The notes beneath the pieces are model-generated. The model saw only the letters and a program-made list of their open reading frames with translations, made no database searches and was not told the origin of the DNA. Of a stretch of 64,000 nt of DNA, positions 1-10,050 are shown piece by piece (positions within the stretch are counted from its first letter, which is position 1; every line of letters starts with the position of its first letter). This DNA comes from Hirundichthys speculiger. Its lineage: Eukaryota > Chordata > Actinopteri > Beloniformes > Exocoetidae. Location: assembly GCA_018398805.1 (NCBI GenBank), contig JAGFBZ010000701.1, forward strand, positions 1-64,000. The letters run 5' to 3'. The position numbers and the translations under genes are program-made.

Positions 1-1617
1 ACATGATTTCTAACCTCGAACACTTTTTGTCATAATCGGTGAATATCTCCTCACCATCCCCGAGCTACTCATCCCCTCTCATGAGTACACTTGTTTAAAA
101 CAAAAACAGAACAAAGAAAACAGTCTGACTGCTCCTGGCTCCATAAACTGGAAACGTCCTGCCCACCAAACCATAACAAACATTGTCTCAGCCAATCACA
201 GACGGAGGAGGTTTCATGCTTGTGGTTCATGGTGTTGGATGGAGGGGGAGGGAGGAGCTACCGCTCAGTGGTTTGTTGATGTTTGTCCTAAATATCACCA
301 GATGTGATGCCACCCAGAAATTCCTTACCCTACCTTTAATGAAAAATTGAATTGGTAAAGTAATTGTAAAGGTTTTAATTGATTACAGATTTTTAATTCT
401 ATTTACATTTTCAGATTCAGAGGGTGCATCATGAGCAGCTCCTTTCTTGTCTTCCCAGTCTTTACATTATTGAAACATCTTAATCTTTTTTTTTTTTATT
501 ATTATTATTTTAGAGCTCCTACTTTAGACTCTTGAGATGTTTTTTAACTTAGAGATCCGTGGGATTGTTTGGCATCTCTTTTGATATCTATAACAGCATT
601 TTCTGTTTCCACTGAGAAGAAAAATAAAAACCAGAGGATCTTGACACTTCTTATCAAGAGTTAAATAATAATTTGGAGATTCATGCAGTTGTATAACTAG
701 AAATTTACGTGCAGTTTAGAAAAAGACAATCTTTGTCTTCATAGCTGATAATAAAGTCGAGGAAACTTTTCCTGTTTTACGTCAGCCTGGGTTCTTTTTC
801 AGAACATTGAGAGAATTGAGAATATCTGTTAAAACAAAAATACCAAAGTATTAATAGCTTGAGAACACACACAGCCATCAGGAAGGCACATATTGTAAAA
901 ATGAACACCAGAACAACAACAAATGACCTGCTAATGATGCTTGAAACCTGGGAACAGAGTATCATGGTCCACAGCAGAACACATGACGGACCACACAGTG
1001 AGAAAAAGCCACTGCTCCAAAAGCAACATTACAAAGGCCAGATTACAGTTTGCACATGCAGATAAAATCTTAATATTTAGAGATTTATCAAGTGGTCTGT
1101 TGAGATTAAAATGTAACAGTTTGATCATAATCATAATGGGCATAAAAAAGCTTTATCCCAACTCTTCAGCAATATCTCAAGACATCAGTCAAAAGGCCAT
1201 AGATGGGTTTTCCAGATGAACAGTGACTCCAAGCAAAGGTCCAAACTAGTTGGAATAAGGTAATTGGAGAAGCTTGATCCTCAGTCCTGACAAAAATTTG
1301 TGAGTTGCTCTGAAAACAAAAAGTAAAGGTGTGAGCAAGAAGGCCCACAACCCGGACCCGGCTGTTTAACTTAAAGTTAAACCATTTAAAGGCAATTCTA
1401 TTAAAAACTTACCACATGTATGTAAAAGTCAGACTTTAAAGAAAGTAATAACGGAATCATCTCAAAATTCCCTCTCATTTTTCTCATATTTTACCAACGA
1501 AACAATTGTGGAATCTGCTGGCCCACAACAGGAAATGTTCCCTCAACTATTTGCTTGCAGCTGTAGCGGCTCTGAAACGGATCAGCTTGTTTTTAAAACC
1601 CCGTCTCTCCCCTTCAG
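1..1617 (+). other. psma6 upstream intron sequence
   Basis: No exon of psma6 residues 1-84 is recognisable here, so this is read as the 3' part of an intron. It ends in a good pyrimidine tract and AG acceptor (1599-1617). It holds a short T/ATT-rich run near 487-512 and nothing else I can name. Confidence 0.7.
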
Positions 1618-4600
1618 CTGACAGTAGGTCTCAGGTCCAGCGAGCTCGATACGAGGCGGCCAACTGGCAGTACAAGTACGGTTATGAGATCCCGGTGGAC
1701 ATGTTGTGCAAGAGAATTGCTGACATCTCGCAAGTCTACACGCAGAACGCTGAGATGCGACCACTGGGCTGCTGTGAGTTCATCCCCCGATTCAGGTCTG
1801 TTCAGAGGGGCTTTTACTGTGAAAGCTGAGTTCAGACGGTGGTTCTGCCTGCAGGTATGATCGTGATCGGCGTAGACGAGGAGTACGGTCCCCAGGTGTA
1901 CAAATGTGACCCGGCGGGCTACTACTGTGGCTTCAAGGCCACTGCTGCTGGAGTGAAGCAGACAGAAGCCACCAGCTTCCTGGAGAAGAAAGTGAAAAAG
2001 AAACTGGACTGGACCTTTGAACAAACCATTGAGGTAGAGAAACTGATCTCGTTGTGCTGATATCAGATAAGGAATTACTCCGGTGGTTTCCAGCTGACGT
2101 CTCGTTTTATAACCACCGTGGTTTCCTTATAGTATAAAGGCAAATTGAACTGTAAAATGTTTATTAAGTGGTAGAATAAAGATACAGTGAATCTGTTGTT
2201 GCTGTATTCCGTGAAATCTTCTTTCCGTCTTCCCTCAGACGGCGATCTCTTGTTTGTCAACTGTTCTCTCCATTGACTTCAAGCCCTCTGAGCTCGAAGT
2301 GGGCGTCGTCACAACACAAGACCCCAAGTTCAGGTAAAACAACAAGCACAAGATGATTTGTAAATTTTTTTGGCACTGTCTTGTTATCGTGAAGCTTGCT
2401 CTTCACCATGTTATCATGGCCTCCACTAAGAATTATTTGGCTTACTGATAAAATGCCTAGCAATCCATATTTTATCAATGAAGTAACCTACAGTCTTTGC
2501 AAAAAGTGAAATATTGCTCTTTAATTCCTTAATTCCTTACGTCATAGCGGATGCACTCATGTTGCTTCAATCCATCGTTCAAACATATTCAATGTATAAT
2601 AATAGCTTCAGCTATTCAGAGGGCAAAAGGAGGCCACAACATGGGTTGTATGAAAGGAACTGGACAAACCCTCTGTGATGTCACCTGTATGTTTCTGAAG
2701 GTTTAAAGCCCATTTTTTGGACCTTTTTCGGTACATTAAACCTTTTTTCGGTGCATTAATAGCAGAATCTGGCTTCACCCAACTTCACCCTGATTAATCT
2801 GAAAATGGGAGGACTGCGTGAGTCTGGCAGCTGGTTGGAACACGCCCACCTTACCTCAGTTACCACAAGCTAGCTGTTTTAGTTTAGCTTTGCTCCTGCT
2901 GACCTATGATGCGAAATGACGACACCTTACGTCCATCCGTTCTTCGCCCGACCAAATAGACCTTTGGCCAGAGGTCACTAGTCAGTTTTTTTTTTTTCAT
3001 AACGGGCTGTAAGTTGTATGTTTATTTCTGCAGTAAAGTTGGGACTTTTCACCAGGTGGGCACTTCCGCGTTGGTGGCAATTAGGGATGTACATGGTTAA
3101 CCGTTAACCGATAACAGTAACTCTAAGACCGATTAATACTAACGGTCAATTTTGTTTTTTAAGCTTACGTAATTCAATCGAACTCATGGGGGCGTGTCGA
3201 CAGGTGCAACAGGCCTCTGATTGGTCAATTCTACATCCGCGTAGAAAAGAGCGCGTCATCGAAAAAATGAGGAAGTACCCAAATCTGTACGATTCTCGTT
3301 CTCCACGCTACAAAGACAGCACATATTCTAGTAATTCATAGGAGGGAGATTGCGATGAATGTGGGTCTGGATACGACCGAGACGGCGAGGAAGTGGAAAA
3401 ACACAAGAGATAAGTTTAGTAAGTTTAGCTAGTTCGTGATTGTCGCTCTTGCGTTGTGCCGTGGAATAATATAGCGGAGACCGCGTGACTATAAATCAAA
3501 AGTGATGGCGGCATCTCTGCGACAAGCTGACGGCTAGGCTTGGGCGGTATCCAAATTTAGATACCGTCAAACTTCCCTCACATTTTACCGGGGTATACGG
3601 TATTCCCGCGACTATTAAGGCGAACAAACACCACTGGCGGACGCCGCGCATCAAAACAGCCGTCCCCATTATGTGCGCCGCCGCGGGGCTTTAAGCCTGA
3701 AAAAACAGGCGAGTTTACCTCGAAACAGCAGTTCAGTGCTTCAATATAATGTTGGCTCAACTACAGTTGTTATTTATTTGTGTATTTTTTGCTTTTCACT
3801 TTAGTTTTAACTGTTCCAGCTCCTCTCTCTGCTGCCGAGGTGTGTTTGCTGAAACGCGCTTTATAGTAAAGTGTCTGATGCCCGACGTTTCACTTCCTAT
3901 AAATTCTTCAACATAAAAGTCCAACATTATTAGTTTCATTGGAAGCTTTTATTTTGAAGCAGCAAAATCAGGAAGTGTTGTTTTCATCGTCAGTACCTTA
4001 ACAGGAAGAGTCAAACCGAGATGAGCTGCGAGCGAACACGAATAAACGGTAAAATAAAGCAGAACACACAGCGATACAGGAGAGAAACTAAACTTTAAAC
4101 CACAGAAATCATTCATTGCATTTTTATGACGGTATTGAAACTGATACTGCTGCTATTTTTAAAAACCGGAAGTATACGGTATTACCGTAATACCGCCCAA
4201 GCCTACTGACAGCGACACGTTGCCGCGAGAGTATACACGGGGAAGTGTCCGCATGCGTCCACGACAACGCGCGCAACATCGCGGCAGCCAACCCTCCCGG
4301 ACTTATCGGTTAACGGTTATTAATCGTTAAAGGGCGTCGGTTAACGGTCAGAAAAAAAAAAACCCAAAATGTGCATCCCTAGTGGCAATTAGTTCAGCCA
4401 GCTCGATGTAGCCCCCTCAACCACAACAGTCGTTTTGCATTTTCGCTTGAAGCTACCCCTCATTTTTTTGTCAACCATCTAATCAGTCTGTCATTGGAGC
4501 CACAGTTGGAATTAAGATTTTCAAATCAAAACTCCTGCTAATCTTTTTTATTTTCTTTTTTCCTGCAGGATCCTGACAGAGACTGAAGTAGATGCCCACC

Positions 4601-4626
4601 TTATGTCTCTGGCAGAGCGGGACTGA
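1618..4626 (+). CDS. psma6: Proteasome 20S subunit alpha type 6 (3' part of gene)
   Basis: Four coding exons are visible: 1618-1773, 1855-2033, 2239-2333 and 4569-4626 (TGA at 4624-4626), each with AG/GT borders and compatible phases. They encode about 162 residues matching residues 85-246 of vertebrate PSMA6, including [44 protein letters not shown] and [14 protein letters not shown]. The protein is a non-catalytic subunit of the outer alpha ring of the 20S proteasome, acting in cytosol and nucleus. The first exon here starts within a codon (second base of Ala85), so the N-terminal third and the start codon lie upstream of the window. The last intron (2334-4568) is enlarged by a nested hAT-like insertion. 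The gene runs tail-to-tail with nfkbia, as in human. No stops or frameshifts interrupt the visible exons. Identification is confident from near-identical motifs recalled from the family. Confidence 0.96.
2640..2730. repeat. Dispersed repeat copy in psma6 intron
   Basis: The stretch containing GGAACTGGACAAACCCTCTG and GATGTCACC recurs in diverged form at about 9255-9345 (AGAACTGGACAAATCC, GACGTCACC, then an AGGTTTTTATG-type tail). Both copies end in TTTTTTGGA-like sequence. Shorter look-alikes with a TGGRTGA(C/G)(G/T)TCACAG core occur near 49315 and 59565. The family is not named here. Confidence 0.5.
3082..4381. mobile_element. hAT-like non-autonomous element with 8-bp target duplication
   Basis: The element begins TAGGGATGTACATGG and ends with the complementary ATGTGCATCCCTA. 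It is flanked by a perfect 8-bp direct duplication GTGGCAAT (3074-3081 and 4382-4389). Subterminal GGTTAACGGTTA motifs recur at both ends. An 8-bp duplication and TA(G)GG...CC(C)TA ends are typical of hAT transposons. No transposase frame is seen, so it is non-autonomous. It is 1300 bp including a nested second element, and lies in the last intron of psma6 without touching exons. Confidence 0.85.
3535..4205. mobile_element. Second hAT-like element nested in the first
   Basis: It begins TAGGCTTGGGCGGTATCC and ends TAATACCGCCCAAGCCTA, a clear terminal inverted repeat. The flanks CTGACGGC (3527-3534) and CTGACAGC (4206-4213) agree at 7 of 8 positions, an aged 8-bp target duplication. It is 671 bp with no coding capacity seen. 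It splits the outer element and is therefore the younger insertion. Confidence 0.85.
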
Positions 4627-4747
4627 GCGAGCTGCCACGTCACCTGCTGGACGGACTCAAAGCATGATGGGATATGCAGTTGCCAGATGGAGGCTGGTGT
4701 TATCTTTGTTTGCTGTACATTTACCCCTTCCACTGTTTAATTCAACA

Positions 4748-4753
4748 ATTAAA
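4748..4753 (+). terminator. Possible psma6 polyadenylation signal (ATTAAA)
   Basis: The common variant hexamer ATTAAA lies 122 bases after the psma6 stop codon. It is the only plausible hexamer close behind the gene. It runs into an A tract, so the match is weak evidence. Confidence 0.45.
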
Positions 4754-4759
4754 AAAAAA

Positions 4760-5905
4760 AGTTTTTGGAGTAAAAACATCCATTCTCGTGTTTTATTTTG
4801 CATCGCTCTCATTTTCACCAACCGTACGCAGCCGTTTCCAGCTCGTGTTGAGTTTCTGGCGTTAAAACGCATGAAGGCTTTTTAGGTCGTGGGCCTGTAA
4901 ACTGACGTCTGCTCAGAGGCGCTCAGGTTAGCAGCCGGTGAAACCGTTTATGGGAACATAAACCTGCGCTCTGCCTCTGGGCTTCCTGTTGTGGCTCTCA
5001 GCGCTTTAAAATCACAACATACCGAGGTGTTAGGAGGTTATTTTACTACGCCGTGAATCATGTGGAACAGATTTGACCTCGTTTTCTCTCCATCTTTAAG
5101 CAACACGCGGCGTGTCAGAAATAGATTACCTCAACTTTACCGGAAATATACTTGCAAGAGACTTGAGATTTGGTGAAGAATTCCTGTCAGTGATCGTAAC
5201 CCGGCTCACCAATCCCAGAAGATTTTTGTCATCGGCGTGATTAGAAACGGCATGTCCTTTGACTAAGCGCTCAGTTTCATTACATCACTCTGCAGCTAAC
5301 GGCAAATTAGATGCAGAAAGATGGTGAGACGTTGCGATTCCTCCCTCGTGAAATCAGTAATGTTAGGGACTTTTTGTTTAAATAAAAGTTAACAGTTTAT
5401 ACAGTCTGTAAGTGCTCCCTGGGCTATTGTACAATCCGCCTGTAATTTTGTACGGGTGTTCAGCACAGCCAATGTTTCCGACAGTAACTTGGGTTTTTCT
5501 GCGTCGACTTCTGTCTCCAGGTTTCCTCCATTTAGGGGAAAAGGCCCGACGCTGCCGTTTATTTGGGAGAAATTCCTCTCCGAAAAAGAAATTCCTGACT
5601 TTGTCTAAAAGGGAAGGCTTGTACTGACCAGACAAGCAGCAGCAAAGTTTCCTGGTGGTTATGACACAGCAATAAATCCTAACTGTCTCGCAAATTTTCC
5701 CCTTATTTGTATAAAACATTTCCTTCTCGGTACATCTACCCAGAAGCGCGAGTTCCTCGGCGCTATTCATCAAAGTCGGGACGGAATATTTAAGTACATT
5801 AAGTTCCTCTTATGCTGCCCAGGGACTTTTAGCGCGGTGAGTCAGAGACCTGCTGACCTCGCCCAACAAAGGAAATCCCATACTGTTCCAAGAGTGGCGC
5901 AGTTG

Positions 5906-5945
<40 letters not shown>

Positions 5946-6115
5946 GTCTGTCGTTTACAAGTCAGGGTGATGACTCCCTCATGACTCTGCGCAAGTGAGA
6001 AATGACGCTGGTTTTAGACGGTGGAAAGGCCACAGAACAGTCATCCCCATAAGGAGGGAAATTCAACTCTTGGCTCACAAAGCAGAAAGACGCCAGATCT
6101 GTTTACGTTCATAAA
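4760..6115. other. Convergent intergenic gap between psma6 and nfkbia
   Basis: No recognisable gene. It holds a 38-base T run at 5907-5944. Open frames here (for example minus strand 5378-5773) show no family motifs or splice context. Confidence 0.7.
5907..5944. repeat. Poly(T) tract, 38 bases
   Basis: An uninterrupted run of T between the two convergent genes. Read on the minus strand it is a poly(A), which could be the tail of an old retroposed copy, but no body of such an element is recognised beside it. Confidence 0.8.
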
Positions 6116-6125
6116 CTTATTTTTT

Positions 6126-6131
6126 TTTATT
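6126..6131 (-). terminator. Possible nfkbia polyadenylation signal (AATAAA on minus strand)
   Basis: TTTATT on the plus strand reads AATAAA on the minus strand, about 380 bases beyond the proposed nfkbia stop. This gives a 3' UTR of ordinary length for the gene. Confidence 0.55.
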
Positions 6132-6511
6132 TTGAACACTTCGATAATAGTGTTTTAAATTCACACTAAGTACAAAAATAATATCCTCTGTATTTACAAT
6201 ATATTACACACTTATATACACACACATACAATAAGATATTTCTGCAGTTGCTGAAGGACCATAATGGAGGTCGTGGTCTCTCGTGGGTTTTTCTGCAATC
6301 TTGGCCGAACGTGGCCGGGAGCGACCGGACCGCCATCTTCTTTCTCGCTTGCAGTCCCGGGGTCAGCGTCATTGGGCCCGGACCTCGGACGGGTAAGGGA
6401 GTGGTAAGGGGGGGGGGGGGGCCCGTGAGCTGATTTGTTCCCCGTCGGGAGCCGTGTCTCAGCAAACCCAGTAGCAGCTTGATGTTTCCACCACCAGCAG
6501 AGGAAGGCGCT

Positions 6512-8409
6512 TTACTTTCCGAACTTTATGTCATCATATACAGCTGTAGACGAGAAAAAAAAACACATTTATAAGGACTTATTTTTTTTTTTTTTTAGGA
6601 TATGATTGTAAAGAACTCCTAATGAGTCGGGACCGTGCCGGGTACTGACCTCTTCCTCTAACAGGTCCAGCTCGTCCATGTCGCTGTCGTCCGACTCGCT
6701 GTCGGGGAGCTCCCTCAGCTCCTGCGCCGTCCTCGCGTACAGCTGGCTGCGGATCTCCTCGTTCTGGCGCCCGTACGTGAGGTGGTACGGCGCGAAGCCG
6801 CCGTAGTTTAAGCAGTTGGCGTTGGCGCCGAGCTCGAGGAGGCGAGTGACCAGCGTGGGGTTCTCGAGATCCACCGCGAGGTGGAGGGCCGTCCGTCCAC
6901 TGCATGGTTCCTACAGGAAACAAAAAAATATAAATGATTAGATCCCGTTGTTTTTCCTTTTTTTATTGGAAAAAGTAAACGACTAGCTTCTTTTTGAAGA
7001 CGCCTACCTGTGCGTTGATGTCTGCGCCCAGCCGAACGAGGCTTTCCACCAGAGAAATATAACCGTTGATGGATGCCAAGTGGAGACAGTTGTGTCCTGT
7101 TGAGAGGAAAAAAAAAAAAGCCCGGTTAACAACCCATTTCGGCGAACCGCGGCTTCAGAGGTTCGTCTTCGTTTGCTTGAGCTAAAATCTCACCGCTGTA
7201 GTTGGGGAAGGACACGACGGAGGCCAGGTGGCGCTGGCAGTTCTGGGTGATGACGCCGAAGCAGGCGAGGGAGCCCCGCTTGCAGGCGATGTGGAGCGCC
7301 GTGTTCCCGCTGTTGTCGACCAGCAGCGGGTCGGCGCCGGCCTTCAGGAGCCTCTCCACTATCGAACGGCTGCTCCGTGATCACTGCCAGGTGGAGGGCG
7401 GTCTGCGTTTAAAAAAAAAAAAAACACCGTTATAATCTGCTCATTCCACCGTGCTGACGTGGCGGGTTTTTTTTATTTTAGCGTCGTGCTGATGGTCACC
7501 TGTCTTTGGTGGTTCTGGACGTTGAGGAACGGGTGCTTGTGAGACAGTTTGATCATCTGGGTGGCGTGTTCGGTGGCTTCGTGAATGATGGCCAGGTGGA
7601 GAAGCCTGTGAGGGGGGGGAGGGGGATAAACAAAAAAAAAAAAGGTTGGTTAAAACAGTGCATTTAATTTAAATAAACATTTAAATAAAGAATCCACACG
7701 CGGGGGAATCGGCTCATAGCTGAAGAGAGAACAAAGGCTGAGCAGTGGAGCGTTTCGCAAGAATGGAGTTTTGTCGGGTTATTTCCACCAGTTGTGGCTT
7801 GACACATCTGATGCTTTATCTGTTACTGGCAGCGGTCCAGGGACTTTCCTGAATGCGCAGAGCGGACTTTAGCACCGCCCAGCCTGCGCTCCGTGCGCAC
7901 AAACACACACTCCAGTGCGCACTTATCTGCACACACACACACATACATACACATGCACACACACACTTTTTTTTTTTTATTTGTTTTGTTTAAAGCCCTT
8001 TCCAATTTTTTTTAATGCAACTTTCCACATTTCAATGCCTTCTTTTGCAGCTTTTCTTTTAAAGAAAATATAAAGTTGCGCTGCGCTCCGGTGCACCGCC
8101 TTTGTTCAACTCGCGCAAAAAAAAAAACAAAAACAAAAAATGACTGCCGACATTAGAAAAAAGAAAATCCACTTACGTGTCCCCGTCGTCGGTCACGGCC
8201 GTCCTCCAGGGCTCGTATTCCACACTGAGCTCCTCGCGCTCGCTCACGGTCATGTCCTCAAACTCGCTCACGAGCTCGTCGTCCTTCAGCGAGTCCAGGC
8301 CGCTGTCAAAGCGGTCCTCGTGTAAATGGGCGCCTTTCCCGTTTTTGCCCTCCATCCTGTCGAGGTTAAAATCCATGGGAGCGTGGCTGGGCACTCTGTG
8401 TCCGTCCAT
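6512..8409 (-). CDS. nfkbia: NF-kappaB inhibitor alpha (IkappaB-alpha), with frameshift in exon 3
   Basis: Six minus-strand exons: 8409-8177, 7605-7500, 7402-7194, 7096-7008, 6910-6650 and a short last exon 6543-6512. The protein holds NF-kappaB dimers in the cytoplasm until IKK phosphorylates it. The degron DSGLDS is at residues 35-40, so Ser36 and Ser40 correspond to human Ser32 and Ser36. Ankyrin repeats follow ([48 protein letters not shown]), then an acidic PEST tail ([15 protein letters not shown]). The ATG at 8409 was chosen because the in-frame upstream ATG at 8541 would make the kappaB promoter site coding. Oddities: exon 3 is 209 bp where 208 keeps the frame, with the break at 7363-7366. 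The last exon encodes [12 protein letters not shown], like human YDDCVFGG, only if exon 5 ends at 6646 rather than at the better donor after 6650. Identification is firm; integrity is uncertain. Confidence 0.93.
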
Positions 8410-8560
8410 GTTTGAGCTCGCGACTGTGCTTGTCTGTAGGTCCGACTGCGTCCGTGCGTCAGGGAAGAGTGGTGCCGCTGAGGGAAGCGTCGGCGCGCTT
8501 ATGTGCGCTCTGAGGGGCGGAGCCTTGGCGGGGATTTCCATTGACTTATCTTAGAAAAGC
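8410..8560 (-). promoter_or_regulatory. nfkbia upstream region with kappaB site and GC box
   Basis: GGGGATTTCC at 8530-8539 fits the kappaB consensus GGGRNNYYCC exactly. A GGGGCGG GC box lies at 8514-8520. Both are 105-131 bases upstream of the chosen start codon. Mammalian NFKBIA is induced by NF-kappaB through promoter kappaB sites, giving negative feedback, so this site is read as the fish counterpart. The transcription start itself is not identified and no TATA box is evident. Confidence 0.7.
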
Positions 8561-9346
8561 AAGGGAAATCACACGGTGTATGTGTGTCTGTGTGTGTGTG
8601 TTTTGTTTTGTTTTTTCCAAAAAAAAAAAAAAAAATCCCCCCTAAAAAAATCGACACTCAGAATGAAAATGTGTAATTTCCTATTTGACAACTGTTTTCA
8701 CCTGTGGGTTAGGGGACATGTCACTGGTGATTTCAGTGAATGACAAATGAGGGGCATGAATGGATCTTGAAGAATTCCCTTCATGCACAGGGGAAATTAT
8801 GGGTTTCGAGCCAAGTGGCAAACCAAAATATAGAAATGTACCTTTTCCTACTACTTCTGACCACAGCGCGTGCAAACCTCCAACATTAAAAATGTACACC
8901 GGCAGTTTGGAATAGCCCACTACCAAACCATTAACCAATACAGTCATCATTAATTAGAAGTATTTTATATATATATATTGACTTTGTCAAACTAAAACTG
9001 CAAAGTGAATTAAGTAAATTAATTCACTGTAACTAAAGCACTTGGACAGTCTTATACAATCAAATTCTGCAATATGTTCGGTGCAGGTTTAATGTGTTCA
9101 TCATGATTGCATTCACTCTCCCTAATCAAATTAAAAGCTTGGATTTAGAAATACACAAGTAATTACATTTTCATATGCTAGAGTAGTGTTTAAAAATTAA
9201 AAAAAAAGCTACAATCTTCAGGGAGCTGACAGGAAGGTATCAGGGTTTCCTTAAGACTGTATTAAAAGAACTGGACAAATCCTGTGTGACGTCACCCATA
9301 GGTTTTTATGAGGAGGGCTTTTGAAGTCTGTTTTTTTGGAGCTCAC
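8561..9346. other. Non-coding stretch upstream of nfkbia
   Basis: Contains a short TG-rich run (8578-8600), a poly(A) run near 8620, an AT repeat near 8969, and a copy of the dispersed repeat also seen at 2640-2730 (here about 9255-9345). No gene is recognised. Confidence 0.65.
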
Positions 9347-9349
9347 TTA

Positions 9350-9906
9350 AGGCTGATTTATGCTTCTGCGTAGCATTTACCCATGTAGGCTACCCCTACA
9401 CCATTTTCTTACATTTTTACCTTCTTTAGCTTATGTAAATAGTAATAATAATAGCTCTTACTTGGCTATCGTAATATTTAGATTTTTTCGAAATACAGCC
9501 ATCTTTTAATAAGTTTATTTTTTGTTGAATTTCCCTTCTGGGATTAATAAAGTATTTTTTTAATGTCGCTCTGTAGTTACACCACAAACCACTAGATGGC
9601 GCTGTAGCTCACAGTGTCAAATTTCCTTTTCTTCACTTGCTGTACGCAGCTCAGACATGGAAACGAAGCAAATTAAGTATATTTTACGTGAGTCTGCGCT
9701 GATAAATGTTGGGTATCAGTCGTTTCTACAAACATCAGTCTACCCGATGACAAAGAAGAAGCAGCGGTGAGAAAATACGTAGAATATCAAATCTACCGAG
9801 CAGACCAGTCACGTTTATTGTGGTCCACGTCAACGCAAAGCGCAGCTGCATTTGGAGAGAGGTGCATGTTAGGATCCTACGTAGGCTACGGGGAATAAAT
9901 CAGCCT
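9350..9906. mobile_element. PIF/Harbinger-like MITE
   Basis: The ends AGGCTGATTTATGC and AATAAATCAGCCT are inverted repeats, and both ends carry CTACGTAGGCTAC/TGCGTAGC-like subterminal sequence. The flanks are TTA (9347-9349) and TTA (9907-9909), the 3-bp duplication typical of PIF/Harbinger. It is 557 bp with no transposase. A LINE-tail-like piece (TTTCCCTTCTGGGATTAATAAAG, about 9527-9560) is embedded, suggesting a later insertion. Confidence 0.8.
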
Positions 9907-9954
9907 TTAGGAGCGCTCTCCGTAAAACCCCGGTTAATCCAAAAACCCAGAAAT

Positions 9955-10050
9955 GGGATGGTTAGCCTGTTGGTTGCAGCCTGACCCAGGTTCAAGTCCC
10001 GACCTCTTGATTTTGAATTTACCTTTATGGGATAAATAAAGTATTTTTTA
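9955..10050 (+). repeat. tRNA-derived SINE-like fragment with LINE-type tail
   Basis: GGTTCAAGTCCCGAC resembles a tRNA B box and is preceded by a degenerate A-box-like GTTAGCCTGTTGGTTG. It is followed by GATAAATAAAGTATTTTTT, the tail type seen on many teleost retroposons. No cloverleaf can be completed, so it is not a tRNA gene. Confidence 0.5.

Noticed and set aside
8410..8541. N-terminal extension of IkappaB-alpha from the ATG at 8541
   Set aside because: It would translate the kappaB site and GC box, and the family normally starts close to the MDGH-type N-terminus some 35 residues before the degron.
9955..10020. tRNA gene
   Set aside because: B-box-like GGTTCAAGTCCC is present but the arms do not pair into a cloverleaf and a retroposon tail follows; read as SINE-like.
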